Shown one piece after another: positions 20,164 to 29,395 of a stretch of DNA of 51,858 nt; the first letter of the stretch is position 1; each line of letters opens with the position of its first letter. The position numbers and the translations under genes are program-made. Source of the DNA: Lachnospiraceae bacterium (GTDB lineage: Bacteria; Bacillota; Clostridia; Lachnospirales; Lachnospiraceae); contig JAJQHQ010000094.1 of assembly GCA_021199655.1 (NCBI GenBank), positions 1 through 51,858 of the forward strand, read 5' to 3'. The notes below the pieces were generated by a model. It had not been told where the DNA came from. It saw only the letters and a list, made by a program, of their open reading frames with translations, and did not search any database.

Positions 20164-20949
20164 TTATGACAGGTTTTTGCTTTTCTTGATCTCTTCGAGT
20201 TCATCGAACACGACGTCATTCAGTACTTTGATGTAGGTTCCCTTCATGCCGGAGGATCTGGATTCGATCACGCCGGCACTCTCAAACTTCCTGAGCGCGT
20301 TCACGATCACGGACCGCGTGATCCCGACACGGTCGGCAATCTTGCTCGCTACGAGTATCCCTTCTGTGCCGTCCAGCTCGTCAAAGATATGGATAAGCGC
20401 TTCCAGTTCGGAGAAGGAAAGAGTGCTGATCGCGGACTTCACAATCTGAACCTTACGATTCTCCTCCGCGTTCTCTTCGTTAACAGAACGCATCATCTCC
20501 AGCCCCACCACCGTCGTACCGTACTCACTGAGGATAATATCGTCAATGTCATACTGGCTGCCGGATTTGTACATGAACACCGTACCGAGACGCTCTCCCG
20601 CAATGTCGATCGGGTTGATGATCGCCTGATATTTTCTGACATTCTCGCCGACAAAACCAAGCGTTTCAAGGTTTACATTCTCTTTCGTAGAAAGCACGCC
20701 CAGAAGGCGCTCGTTCAAAAGCGGATCAATGAAACCTCCGACCCGGTCGACAATCAGTTCGTCAATCTCCTCTACCTGATCGCACAGCCCGACGCCTAAT
20801 ACCTTGCCTTTCCGGCTGATCACCAGAATATTGGAATCCAGTATCCCGGTCAGCACATCACAGATGTCATTAAAAACAACCTTGCTGGTATTGTTATTAT
20901 GCAGCAACTGGTTGATCTTTCTGGTTTTATCCAGTAACTGTACACTCAT
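20164..20949 (-). CDS. codY: GTP- and branched-chain-amino-acid-sensing global repressor CodY
   Basis: The 261-aa product has the CodY N-terminal GAF domain (MSVQLLDKTRKINQLLHNN onward, about 1-155). Its C-terminal winged helix-turn-helix includes ASKIADRVGITRSVIVNALRKFESAGVIESRSSGMKGTYIKVLN. CodY represses nutrient-scavenging genes when GTP and branched-chain amino acids are plentiful. The start at 20949 follows AGGAGG. A near-perfect CodY box lies 75 bp upstream, suggesting autoregulation. It is adjacent to topA, as often seen in Clostridia. Confidence 0.97.
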   Translation of the reverse strand: MSVQLLDKTRKINQLLHNNNTSKVVFNDICDVLTGILDSNILVISRKGKVLGVGLCDQVEEIDELIVDRVGGFIDPLLNERLLGVLSTKENVNLETLGFVGENVRKYQAIINPIDIAGERLGTVFMYKSGSQYDIDDIILSEYGTTVVGLEMMRSVNEENAEENRKVQIVKSAISTLSFSELEALIHIFDELDGTEGILVASKIADRVGITRSVIVNALRKFESAGVIESRSSGMKGTYIKVLNDVVFDELEEIKKSKNLS

Positions 20950-21023
20950 CACATACCTCCTCCATGCAAAAAAACATTCTGAAATAATCACGAATCTTTA
21001 TATTTTGATTGATTCTAACATGA

Positions 21024-21038
21024 AATTTTCAGAAAATC
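21024..21038. promoter_or_regulatory. CodY box upstream of codY
   Basis: AATTTTCAGAAAATC matches the published CodY consensus AATTTTCWGAAAATT at 14 of 15 positions. It lies 75 bp before the codY start, in the topA-codY gap. Confidence 0.75.
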
Positions 21039-21082
21039 AACATGCAAGGCGAGAATTTCGTGTATATTTTGAAAATATTTTA

Positions 21083-23143
21083 TTACTTTTTCTCGGTATA
21101 ACCGCAGGCCTTGTTCTCACAGACCACACGGGCGCCTCTCTCCACCATATAGCCGCCGCACTGCGGACAGCGTTCCGCCACCGGTCTTGCCCAGGACATA
21201 AACTCGCACTGTGGATTGTCCTCACAGCCGAAATACCGGCGTCCTTTCTTTGTCTTGCGGATCACGATATCTTTGCCGCAGACCGGACAGGGTACGCCGA
21301 TTTTCTCCAGATAAGGCTTTGTATTGCGGCAGTCAGGAAATCCGGGACAGGTGAGAAATTTTCCATGAGGGCCGTATTTGACGACCATGTTGCGGCCGCA
21401 CTCTTCACAGACCACGTCCGTGACCTCATCCTCAATCGTCACCTTCTCAAGGTTCTCCTCCGCCGCCTTCACTGCTTCATCCAGATCCGGATAGAAATTC
21501 TCCACTACGGTCTTCCAGTTCGTCTTTCCTTCCTCGATCGAATCAAGCAGAGATTCCATATTCGCCGTAAAGTTGACGTCCACGATCACCGGAAAGGCTT
21601 CTTTCATAATATTGTTGACGACCTCTCCGAGTTCAGTCATATAGAGATTCTTATTTTCCTTTGCGACATAGCGGCGCGCGATGATCGTCGTAATCGTCGG
21701 CGCGTAGGTACTCGGACGCCCGATGCCCTTCTCCTCGAGTGCACGCACCAGACTTGCTTCCGTATAATGTGCCGGAGGCTGTGTAAAATGCTGCTTTGGC
21801 TCCAGAGAATCCGCCTTCAGACGCATCCCGGGCTTCAGATCAACACGGATGACATTATTCTCTTCCGCCGTCTCATCGCTCGCCGTATAGACACTTCGGA
21901 AGCCGTCAAAAAGCAGTCTTGACGCGGATACCGTAAAGCGGTAGCCCGCCGCGCCGATCCGCACCGCGGTCGTCTCATATCTGGCCGGAGCCATGCGGCT
22001 GGCAACAAACCGTCTCCAGATCAGCTGATACAGGCGGAACTGATCGCGGCTTAAGGACTCCTTTATCATCACAGGCGTCCGCGAGATATCCGTCGGGCGG
22101 ATGGCCTCATGCGCATCCTGGATCTTTCTGCCGCTGTCCGCACGGATGGCCTTCTCCTCATTGTATTCGGCACCATAATTCGCACGGATATAGTCCGCGG
22201 CCGCTGCCACCGCCTCATCCGCCACACGGGTGGAATCCGTACGCAGGTATGTGATCAGACCGACCGTGCCGCTTCCCTTAATGTCCACACCTTCATAGAG
22301 CTGCTGCGCCAGACGCATCGTCTTCTGTGTGGAAAAATTCAGAGCATTCGCCGCCTCCTGCTGCAGCGTGCTGGTCGTAAAGGGCAGCGGCGCTTTCCGG
22401 GTGCGCTCCCCCTTCTTTACATCCTCCACAATATATTCCGCGCCTTCCAGCGCCTTCAGGATCTGATCCATCTCCTCTTTGGAAGAAATGGTCAGCTTCT
22501 TATCTGTCCCGAAAAATCTGGCGGTAAGCGGCTTCTTCTCTCCATCCGCCAGCAGTCCGGCATCCAGTGTCCAGTATTCCTCCGGAATAAACGCCGCGAT
22601 CTCCTCCTCGCGGTCGCCGATGATGCGCAATGCCACAGACTGAACACGTCCGGCACTTAAGCCCCGCTTTACCTTTTTCCAGAGCAGGGGACTGATCTCA
22701 TAGCCCACCATACGGTCCAGGATCCTGCGGGTCTGCTGTGCATCCACCAGATCCATATCAATCTCGCGCGGATGTTTGATCGACTCTTTCACCGCGCTTT
22801 TCGTGATCTCATTGAATGTAATGCGTCTCTGCTTTTTCGGATCAAGCTTCAGCGCCTCCGACAGGTGCCAGGAAATCGCCTCTCCCTCACGGTCAGGGTC
22901 CGTCGCGAGATAGACATGGTCAGCCTTTTTCTCTGCCTTGCGAAGCTGCGCGAGCACTTCCCCCTTTCCGCGGATCGTGATGTACTTTGGTTCAAATCCG
23001 TGTTCCACATCCACGCCCATCTGGCTCTTCGGCAGATCTCTCACATGTCCGCCGGAAGCCATCACCTCATAATTGGAACCCAGAAACTTCTTAATCGTCT
23101 TTACCTTCGCGGGTGACTCTACGATCACCAGATTCTTGGCCAT
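21083..23143 (-). CDS. topA: DNA topoisomerase I (type IA)
   Basis: The 686-aa product relaxes negative supercoils through a 5'-phosphotyrosine. The N-terminal Toprim part shows LVIVESPAKVKTI and the acidic TDPDREGEAI. The catalytic Tyr is Y299 in GLITYLRTDSTR. The C-terminus carries three zinc-ribbon units (CEECGRN, CPVCGKD and CPQCGGY with their partner cysteines). The start follows GTGAGG, 7 bp after dprA. The order comM-dprA-topA-codY is a conserved Firmicutes block. Confidence 0.97.
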   Translation of the reverse strand: MAKNLVIVESPAKVKTIKKFLGSNYEVMASGGHVRDLPKSQMGVDVEHGFEPKYITIRGKGEVLAQLRKAEKKADHVYLATDPDREGEAISWHLSEALKLDPKKQRRITFNEITKSAVKESIKHPREIDMDLVDAQQTRRILDRMVGYEISPLLWKKVKRGLSAGRVQSVALRIIGDREEEIAAFIPEEYWTLDAGLLADGEKKPLTARFFGTDKKLTISSKEEMDQILKALEGAEYIVEDVKKGERTRKAPLPFTTSTLQQEAANALNFSTQKTMRLAQQLYEGVDIKGSGTVGLITYLRTDSTRVADEAVAAAADYIRANYGAEYNEEKAIRADSGRKIQDAHEAIRPTDISRTPVMIKESLSRDQFRLYQLIWRRFVASRMAPARYETTAVRIGAAGYRFTVSASRLLFDGFRSVYTASDETAEENNVIRVDLKPGMRLKADSLEPKQHFTQPPAHYTEASLVRALEEKGIGRPSTYAPTITTIIARRYVAKENKNLYMTELGEVVNNIMKEAFPVIVDVNFTANMESLLDSIEEGKTNWKTVVENFYPDLDEAVKAAEENLEKVTIEDEVTDVVCEECGRNMVVKYGPHGKFLTCPGFPDCRNTKPYLEKIGVPCPVCGKDIVIRKTKKGRRYFGCEDNPQCEFMSWARPVAERCPQCGGYMVERGARVVCENKACGYTEKK

Positions 23144-23150
23144 AAAAACC

Positions 23151-24230
23151 TCACTTCACTTTTACATAAAAATTCTGCTCCGTCTCCTTTGCCAGTCCCT
23201 TCAGTTCCAGGGAAAGCAGGCTGTCGCTTAAGTCCGACAGGGACAAAGCTGTGTTTTCTTCCAGCTCCCACAGGCTCTTGCCGTGAAAACCGAGACTACT
23301 ATACACTAATTTTTCTGTAGGTGCAAGTGTAATGTTTGCTGATGATTTTTTCGCCCGTTTTTTATAATCCGGAAATACTGCTTCGGCAAAGCTCTCCGCG
23401 GAGAGGATCAGCCCTGCTCCCTGTGAGATCAGCTCGTTGCAGCCATAGCTTAAGGAATCATCTGGACGCCCCGGCACCGCATAGACCATTCGTCCCTGGT
23501 CCAGCGCAAACTCCGCCGTGATCAGAGATCCGCTCTTTTTTCTCGCTTCCACCACCGCCACCGCGTCGGAGAGTCCGCTGATGATCCGGTTGCGCATCGG
23601 AAAATGCGTCGGCAATGCTTTCGTGCCGGGCGGAAATTCCGAGATCAGACCTCCGTCTTCGATCAGTCTGTCAAACAGCTGCCTGTGTGAAGACGGATAA
23701 CAAATGTCCGGTCCGCATCCCAATACTCCGTAGCTTTTCCCGCCCGCCTCAATCGCCGCCCACTGGGCAGCTCCGTCAATCCCATACGCTGCCCCGCTCA
23801 CTACCACTCCGCCCGCACGTACAACCTCCCCGGCAACCGCTTCCGCCATTGCCCGGCCTCCCGGCGTACAGACGCGCGCTCCCACGACCGCCACTGTTTT
23901 TACATCTTCCGGCGGCAGCTCTCCTTTATAAAACAGCCCGTAAGGTCTGTCGCGCAGCGGCAGCAGACGTTTCGGATACTGTTCCTGCTCCACGCTGACA
24001 AATGCAATTCCCTGCGCCCTGTGCTCATCTGCCGCATTCTCCGGAGAACATTTTTTCCTGTAATCCATTACCTTTGTGATCCAGCCGCACCCCCGGTCAC
24101 GCAGATACAGCAGTTCCTCCTCAGACGCCTCCCACAGCTTAAGCGGCGTGTGAAAGCAGTGCAGCAGGATTTCCCGCTGTGTCCGGTAAATGCCAGGTAT
24201 GCTGCAGAACCATTCCCAGTATGTTTCCAT
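23151..24230 (-). CDS. dprA: DNA-processing protein DprA
   Basis: The 359-aa product loads RecA on incoming single-stranded DNA in transformation. The Rossmann-like core is visible: VAVVGARVCTPGGRAMAEA, VVSGAAYGIDGAAQWAAI, GGLISEFPPGTKALPTHFPMRNRIISGLSDAVAVVEAR and GSLITAEFALDQGRMVYAVPG. A helical region precedes it and a small C-terminal winged-helix domain follows. The start has a textbook AAGGAGGAG site. It lies 9 bp after comM and 7 bp before topA. Together with comM it suggests latent natural competence. Confidence 0.96.
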   Translation of the reverse strand: METYWEWFCSIPGIYRTQREILLHCFHTPLKLWEASEEELLYLRDRGCGWITKVMDYRKKCSPENAADEHRAQGIAFVSVEQEQYPKRLLPLRDRPYGLFYKGELPPEDVKTVAVVGARVCTPGGRAMAEAVAGEVVRAGGVVVSGAAYGIDGAAQWAAIEAGGKSYGVLGCGPDICYPSSHRQLFDRLIEDGGLISEFPPGTKALPTHFPMRNRIISGLSDAVAVVEARKKSGSLITAEFALDQGRMVYAVPGRPDDSLSYGCNELISQGAGLILSAESFAEAVFPDYKKRAKKSSANITLAPTEKLVYSSLGFHGKSLWELEENTALSLSDLSDSLLSLELKGLAKETEQNFYVKVK

Positions 24231-24239
24231 TTCTCCTCC

Positions 24240-25763
24240 TTACTCCAGAAACTTAGACGGCCGGTACCGCACCGCTTCGCTCAGATGCCGGATGCTGATC
24301 CTCCCGCTCCCTTCCAGATCCGCAATCGTGCGGGCGACACGCAGCATCCGGTGACAGGCACGCGCGGTCAGCTTCTTCGTCTCATAAATCTGCTGCATAA
24401 AATGATCCTCTTCTGTTCCCAGCGGACAATATTGTTCGAGCTGTGAGGCCGGCAGGCCGGAATTGAAGCGAATCCCGGTGCCCTGATACCGGTCGTTCTG
24501 AATTTCCTGCGCCCTCAGCACACGCGCACGGATCTCACTGCTCGATTCCTCTTTTTTGCTGCCGGACAACTCCTCATAAGACAATGGACGCACTTCCGCG
24601 TGCAGGTCGATCCGATCCAGCAGCGGACGGCTGATGCGATGAAGATAGCTTCGGATCTCACCCTCGCTGCACGTACACCTGGTGCGGTCCGGATAGTATC
24701 CGCAGTGACAGGGATTGCGCGAAGCTACCAGCATAAAGTCCGCCGGAAACACATACTGGCCGCTGCTTCTGGAAATGCGTACTTCTCCTTCCTCCATCGG
24801 CTGACGGAGGATTTCCAGCGCTTCTCTGGAAAATTCCGGCAGCTCATCCAGATATAAAACACCTCTGTGTGCCAGACTGATCTCTCCTGGCTGCGGAATA
24901 TTACCCCCGCCGGCAAGCGCCGCGGCGGTGACCGTGTGATGCGGCATGCGAAACGGGCGGCGCATCAGAATTCCCTCCTTCGGAAGCGTCCCCGCCACAC
25001 TGTGGATCTGAGATACCTCCAATGCCTCATCCGGATGCAGCAGAGGCAAAATTCCCGGAATGCGCCTCGCGATCATTGTCTTACCGACACCGGGCTGCCC
25101 GGTCAGAAGAAGATTATGCATCCCTGCCGCCGCGATCTCTGCGGCGCGTTTTGCCATCTCCTGCCCACGGATGTCCGCGAAATCCTCTTCCATGCCGCCC
25201 GTCTGATTCCGCAGACTTTCTTCTATATTAATAGTCACCTGCGGCAGCTTTCTGACTGACAGCAGATGCTCCACGACCTCGCGCAGAGTCGACGCCCCAT
25301 ATACGGTGATGCCGCCGATCACACCTCCTTCCGCCGAATTATCCTGCGGTATGACACAGGAAGTAAACCCGGCGCGTTTTGCTTCCAAAACCATCCCCAG
25401 CACACCGGGAATCCGGCAGAGACCGCCGTCCAGACCGAGTTCTCCCGCAAAAAACACCTTCTCCAGCCCTTCTGACGGAAGATAATGATTCGCTGCCAGC
25501 AGTGCGACCGCAATCGGCAGATCATAGCCGGAGCCGGATTTGCGGATATCTGCCGGAGCCAGATTCACCATAATCTTTTTCGGCTGCATCAGAAATCCGG
25601 AATTCCGCAGAGCTGTCCTCACACGTTCCTGCGCCTCTTTCACTTCGGAAGCGAGATATCCCACCATGGAAAACATCGGCAGTCCTTCGCTCACGTCCGT
25701 CTCCACCGCAATAATCCTGCACTGTACGCCGTTTAAAGCAGCTGTATACACTTTACTGTACAA
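24240..25763 (-). CDS. comM: ComM/YifB-family Mg-chelatase-like AAA ATPase
   Basis: The 507-aa product has an N-terminal Lon-like fold region (VDVSEGLPMFSMVGYLASEVKEAQERVRTALRNSG), a central AAA core with Walker A TGQPGVGKTMIARRIPGILP and LYLDELPEFSREALEILRQP, and a C-terminal helical domain (TARACHRMLRVARTIADLEG). ComM acts as a hexameric helicase that promotes branch migration in transformation. A CxxCG...CxC cysteine cluster (CHCGYYPDRTRCTC) is also typical. The start is TTG at 25763, six bases after GAGGG. First gene of comM-dprA-topA. Confidence 0.95.
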   Translation of the reverse strand: MYSKVYTAALNGVQCRIIAVETDVSEGLPMFSMVGYLASEVKEAQERVRTALRNSGFLMQPKKIMVNLAPADIRKSGSGYDLPIAVALLAANHYLPSEGLEKVFFAGELGLDGGLCRIPGVLGMVLEAKRAGFTSCVIPQDNSAEGGVIGGITVYGASTLREVVEHLLSVRKLPQVTINIEESLRNQTGGMEEDFADIRGQEMAKRAAEIAAAGMHNLLLTGQPGVGKTMIARRIPGILPLLHPDEALEVSQIHSVAGTLPKEGILMRRPFRMPHHTVTAAALAGGGNIPQPGEISLAHRGVLYLDELPEFSREALEILRQPMEEGEVRISRSSGQYVFPADFMLVASRNPCHCGYYPDRTRCTCSEGEIRSYLHRISRPLLDRIDLHAEVRPLSYEELSGSKKEESSSEIRARVLRAQEIQNDRYQGTGIRFNSGLPASQLEQYCPLGTEEDHFMQQIYETKKLTARACHRMLRVARTIADLEGSGRISIRHLSEAVRYRPSKFLE

Positions 25764-26064
25764 ATCCGTCCCTCATACTTTCTTTTAAATTTTTCATCCA
25801 TTGATTGTTATTATATGTCTGTATTATTATCTTATGTAATGTTAATATACCATATGTTATCTTAATTACAGCAAAAAGTCAATATGAAAATACTCATTTT
25901 ATTAATTATGTTCTATTAATTATTTATTAGCAATCTCATTTCGCATTATTTCATTGTGTTCTTTCAGGATTATTCGCTGCCACTCCATACATGAAATCCA
26001 TGTATTTCGGGCATACTGTTTCTGGCTTTAAACAGAAACAAACACGTGAAAGGAGCTTCTTTAT
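25764..26064. other. AT-rich divergent intergenic region between comM and the secreted-protein cluster
   Basis: The left half (about 25780-25960) is very AT rich and probably holds the comM promoter on the minus strand. Near the right end is a perfect 8-bp hairpin TGTTTCTG/CAGAAACA (26018-26041), just upstream of the ribosome site of the 69-aa gene. No riboswitch class was recognised. Confidence 0.5.
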
Positions 26065-26274
26065 ATGAAAAACCCAGACAAAAACCGTACGGCTGCATCC
26101 GGCTCAACCATATCTGAACCGGAAGATCCTTATCTTTCCGGCAGTGTCAGCTCCGATACTGAATGCACCGGGCTGATGCCGGCGCCGCCCGTTTCCGATG
26201 CTGAGCTGGAAGCCTATGAAGCACTGTATCCCTTTTCCCCTGCACAGGCAGTCTCCAAAAATAAGAAGATGTAA
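26065..26274 (+). CDS. Small acidic hypothetical protein
   Basis: The 69-aa frame starts after AAAGGAG (11-nt spacing). The product is rich in Ser, Pro, Glu and Asp, has no hydrophobic segment and ends in NKKM. I do not recognise it. The good ribosome site and the position ahead of the secreted-protein pair support translation, but the composition is low complexity. Confidence 0.45.
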   Translation: MKNPDKNRTAASGSTISEPEDPYLSGSVSSDTECTGLMPAPPVSDAELEAYEALYPFSPAQAVSKNKKM

Positions 26275-26352
26275 CGTAACTATTCAGGACATCTGCCGTT
26301 CGGAACCGGTGTAAAATTTAAGAAAGACTTAAAAAAAGCGCGGAACGAATTC

Positions 26353-26381
26353 TTGACAACCGTCACCGTATGAAATAATAT
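26353..26381 (+). promoter_or_regulatory. Sigma-A promoter of the transglutaminase/SGNH operon
   Basis: TTGACA (26353-26358), a 17-bp spacer and TAATAT (26376-26381), 48 bp upstream of the start codon. Confidence 0.85.
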
Positions 26382-26428
26382 TAGTTTATCCAATTATTTC
26401 ATTTTTGCTTGAAGAGGGAGGAAAGAGC

Positions 26429-27760
26429 ATGAAATCATCAGGCAACGTACGTTCCATATCTTTTGCAAGGTTTTTGTTAGCATTTCTATTGATATGTCTG
26501 CTTACCGTATCAATCAGACCGGTATTATCGCTGGCGGCTGATGCCAGCGGCACTGCTGCACAGACGGATTTAAGTCTCACGACGGTCAGCGACATCCCGG
26601 ATCAGACCTGGACCGGCTCCGCCATTTCGCCGGCTGTCACCATTACATATGAAAATGGAACCATAACTTTGATCCAGGGCACGGATTACGTAGTCACATA
26701 CAGTAAAAATACGGATGTCGGTACCGCATCTGTGACTATCACAGGCACAGGCAGCTACAGCGGAACCATCGAAAAGACGTTCCGCATCAATCCGCAGCCG
26801 ACCACACTTACCGCGCTGACCGCATACTGCAACGGTTTCAAGGCCACCTGGACAAAGGTTTCGGCACAGACCACCGGTTATCAGGTACAGTATTCATCAA
26901 GCAGCACATTTGCTGAGGACAGTACCGGCACGCTTTCGATCAGCGATCCATCCACCGTCTCCAAATCGATCACGGTCGCAAATGCCAATACAACCTACTA
27001 TGTGCGCGTACGGACCTACAAGACCGTGAACGGTCAGGAATACTGCTCAGCATGGAGTAATACCAAAAGTCTCAAGACCGGCGGAATCGTTACAAAGAGC
27101 AACGGGAAAAAGTATTATAAATACGACAGCGGCTCCTACGCAAAAAGCAAATTTGTCACCATCAGCGGCAAGACCTATTATTTTGACAGCAAGGGGGTTA
27201 TGACCACCGGCTGGGCAAAGATCAGCGGGAGCTACTACTTCTTTAACCGCAGCACGGGCGTACAGCAAAAGAGTACCACCGTGGACGGAATCAAGCTGAA
27301 ATCAAACGGCAAGGCCACGGTGAACAGTTCAAAAAAGACCTTTATCAACACCATGATCACCGCCAGAAAATACATGCTGGCCAACACAAAGCCCACCGAC
27401 TCCAAAGCGACAAAGCTGAAAAAATGCTTTAAGTGGGTCCTGAAGCATCCGTATAAGCGCTACCGGAGACTGGCTGAGGTCAGAAGCACCAAGAACTGGA
27501 TCTGTACCTACGCCAATGACGTATTCCAAAAAGGAAACGGCTGCTGCGTCTCCGAAGCCTGTGCTTTCGCATTTATGGCTCATGAATGCGGATACACGGC
27601 CTATGTCTGCGACGATACCGGACACGCATGGACTGAGATTAATGGTAAGGTCTATGACACACTGTTTGCGGAGGCAAAGAGTTTCAGTAAATACTACGGC
27701 TCTACTTATAAGACTGCCGGCCTCCACCGTTCAAATAAGACGAGGCTGCGCGCATCATGA
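26429..27760 (+). CDS. Secreted multidomain protein with C-terminal transglutaminase-like domain
   Basis: The 443-aa product starts with a signal peptide (about 1-36, ending LSLAA). An Ig-like module (about 45-125) is followed by a fibronectin type III-like domain (about 130-215). Next come choline-binding-like wall repeats rich in Gly, Tyr and Lys (YYKYDSGSYAK, TYYFDSKGVMTTGWAKISG, YYFFNRSTG; about 222-290). The last part is a transglutaminase-like core with predicted triad C373 (GNGCCVSEACAF), H399 (GHAWTEI) and D410 (YDTLF). It probably acts as a cysteine protease or cross-linking enzyme at the cell surface; the substrate is unknown. The start at 26429 follows GGGAGG. The stop overlaps the next gene by four bases, so the two are probably made together. 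Confidence 0.8.
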   Translation: MKSSGNVRSISFARFLLAFLLICLLTVSIRPVLSLAADASGTAAQTDLSLTTVSDIPDQTWTGSAISPAVTITYENGTITLIQGTDYVVTYSKNTDVGTASVTITGTGSYSGTIEKTFRINPQPTTLTALTAYCNGFKATWTKVSAQTTGYQVQYSSSSTFAEDSTGTLSISDPSTVSKSITVANANTTYYVRVRTYKTVNGQEYCSAWSNTKSLKTGGIVTKSNGKKYYKYDSGSYAKSKFVTISGKTYYFDSKGVMTTGWAKISGSYYFFNRSTGVQQKSTTVDGIKLKSNGKATVNSSKKTFINTMITARKYMLANTKPTDSKATKLKKCFKWVLKHPYKRYRRLAEVRSTKNWICTYANDVFQKGNGCCVSEACAFAFMAHECGYTAYVCDDTGHAWTEINGKVYDTLFAEAKSFSKYYGSTYKTAGLHRSNKTRLRAS

Positions 27761-29355
27761 AAAATTATAAAAAAGTGTTTTTTCTGACGCTGTTGTGCGT
27801 CCTGTTCACGTTTTCTCCGATATCGGGCTGCTTAAATGCAGCCCGGTCTTCTGCAGGCCTGTTTCTGTCCGTGTCCGCAGCGGAAGCCGCAGATGCTTCA
27901 GGCACTTCTGCGAATGTTTCCGATACTTCCGCGGGCACAGCGGCGGATCTTCCAAATAGCACAGCTGTCATCACAGCACTTGAGAACACCACGGCCGGTA
28001 TGCGGATCACATACGCCGAGGTATCCGGTGCCGACAGCTATGTGATCTATCGCAGCACCAGCAAAAACGGAAAATATACAAAAGTGGGAACAGTGACATC
28101 CGGCTCTGCAGACACCTTCACAGACAAGAGTTCTTCTTTTAAAAACGGCCGGACCTATTATTATAAAGTCACAGCCTGTTCCGGCAGCACCTCCATCTCC
28201 TCTTCCGCTGCTGTATCCCTTAAGTACTTAAGTCCGCAGACAGTGTCTTCCGTCAAAAGTACTTCGGCCGGATACGCAAAGGTATCCTGGAAGAAAAACA
28301 GCAAAGCCTCCGGCTATTACATTTACCGAAAGACTGAGGACGGCAGCTTTCAGCTGGTGGGAACGGTGAAAAAGGCTTCCACCCTCTCATGGACAGATAA
28401 AACTGTTTCCTGTGACGTGACCTACACCTATTATGTGCAGGCGTATTCCGGAAGTTCGGTCAGTGCGGCAAAAAATACAGCCTCGATCCTGATTCCGCAA
28501 AAGACCTCTCTTACCTCTCTGACACCAGTCTCCGGCGGCATCAGAATAAAATGGAGTCAGGTCAGCAATGCCGCCGGCTACCAGATTCAGCTTGCCCAGA
28601 ACAAAGCCTTTACGTCCGGAAAAAAGACAGTAAATGTCAAAGGAGCCTCAACCGTCTCCACCACAGTAAACGGGCTGGGTTCCTCCAAAAAATACTTTGT
28701 AAGGATCCGAAGCTATAAGACCATAGGTGGAAAAACCTTCTATTCCACCTGGAGCTCTGTAAAAACGACAACGACTAAAAGGAAAGTAACCGTCTTTGCG
28801 GGAGATTCCATCATGACAGGGCTGTATGCCAGCTCTTACAATGGTATCTCCAAAATGGGGATCAGCGGGTCACTGCAGGTAGTCGCCTACACCGGCATCA
28901 ACACGCAGACTTTCTCTACAAAAGCCGCTTTTGGCTCACAGTCCTGCCTGTCAAAGATCATCAGCTATAATCCTACGAGAGTATACATCATGCTGGGAAT
29001 GAATGAGGTGGAGTATGTCACTCCTGCTACTTTAGTGGCCAATTACAAAAAGATCATTCAGAAGATACAGAAGTCGTGCCCCAATGCGGATATTGTGGTA
29101 CTCTCCGTCTCACCGGTCTCCCAGTCCGTAGCGGCGAGACGCAAGGGCTTTCAGCAGATTGATTCCGTCAATTCGAAACTGAAGACCATGGCGGGCCAAT
29201 TAGGCTGCCGGTATTATAACTTTGCCGCACAATTTAAAAATTCCAGCGGCTATCTCAAATCAGAATACAGCGGCGGGGACGGCATCCACTGGAATGCAAA
29301 GGGATACCAGAAGTTCGCCGAACTGATCACGGCATATGATGCCAAACTGGATTGA
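27757..29355 (+). CDS. Secreted SGNH/GDSL-family hydrolase with fibronectin type III-like repeats
   Basis: The 532-aa product has a signal peptide (about 1-45) and a Ser/Ala-rich linker. Three fibronectin type III-like modules follow (about 65-150, 155-245, 248-340), with repeating YYIYRKT-, YTYYVQAY- and YFVRIRSYK-type strands. A C-terminal SGNH hydrolase domain occupies about 343-532. Block I is VFAGDSIMTG with S351, the Asn block is MLGMNEVEY, and block V is GGDGIHWN with D508 and H511. Such enzymes remove acyl or acetyl groups, often from glycans. The start overlaps the stop of the transglutaminase gene (ATGA). Peptidoglycan or surface-glycan deacetylation is inference. Confidence 0.85.
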   Translation: MKNYKKVFFLTLLCVLFTFSPISGCLNAARSSAGLFLSVSAAEAADASGTSANVSDTSAGTAADLPNSTAVITALENTTAGMRITYAEVSGADSYVIYRSTSKNGKYTKVGTVTSGSADTFTDKSSSFKNGRTYYYKVTACSGSTSISSSAAVSLKYLSPQTVSSVKSTSAGYAKVSWKKNSKASGYYIYRKTEDGSFQLVGTVKKASTLSWTDKTVSCDVTYTYYVQAYSGSSVSAAKNTASILIPQKTSLTSLTPVSGGIRIKWSQVSNAAGYQIQLAQNKAFTSGKKTVNVKGASTVSTTVNGLGSSKKYFVRIRSYKTIGGKTFYSTWSSVKTTTTKRKVTVFAGDSIMTGLYASSYNGISKMGISGSLQVVAYTGINTQTFSTKAAFGSQSCLSKIISYNPTRVYIMLGMNEVEYVTPATLVANYKKIIQKIQKSCPNADIVVLSVSPVSQSVAARRKGFQQIDSVNSKLKTMAGQLGCRYYNFAAQFKNSSGYLKSEYSGGDGIHWNAKGYQKFAELITAYDAKLD

Positions 29356-29363
29356 TCGAATGG

Positions 29364-29395
29364 AAAAGCCCACGCAGTCTGCGCGGGCTTTTCTT
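29364..29395 (+). terminator. Terminator of the secreted-protein operon
   Basis: AAAAGCCCACGCA pairs with TGCGCGGGCTTTT (one non-standard pair) with a 3-nt loop and a following TCTT, nine bases after the stop. Confidence 0.85.

Noticed and set aside
20804-21922. 372-codon plus-strand open frame
   Set aside because: It spans codY and topA on the opposite strand and has no ribosome site or recognisable domain.
25980-26045. Hairpins upstream of the 69-aa gene considered as a cyclic-di-GMP or similar riboswitch
   Set aside because: None of the conserved core motifs of the riboswitch classes I know could be found.
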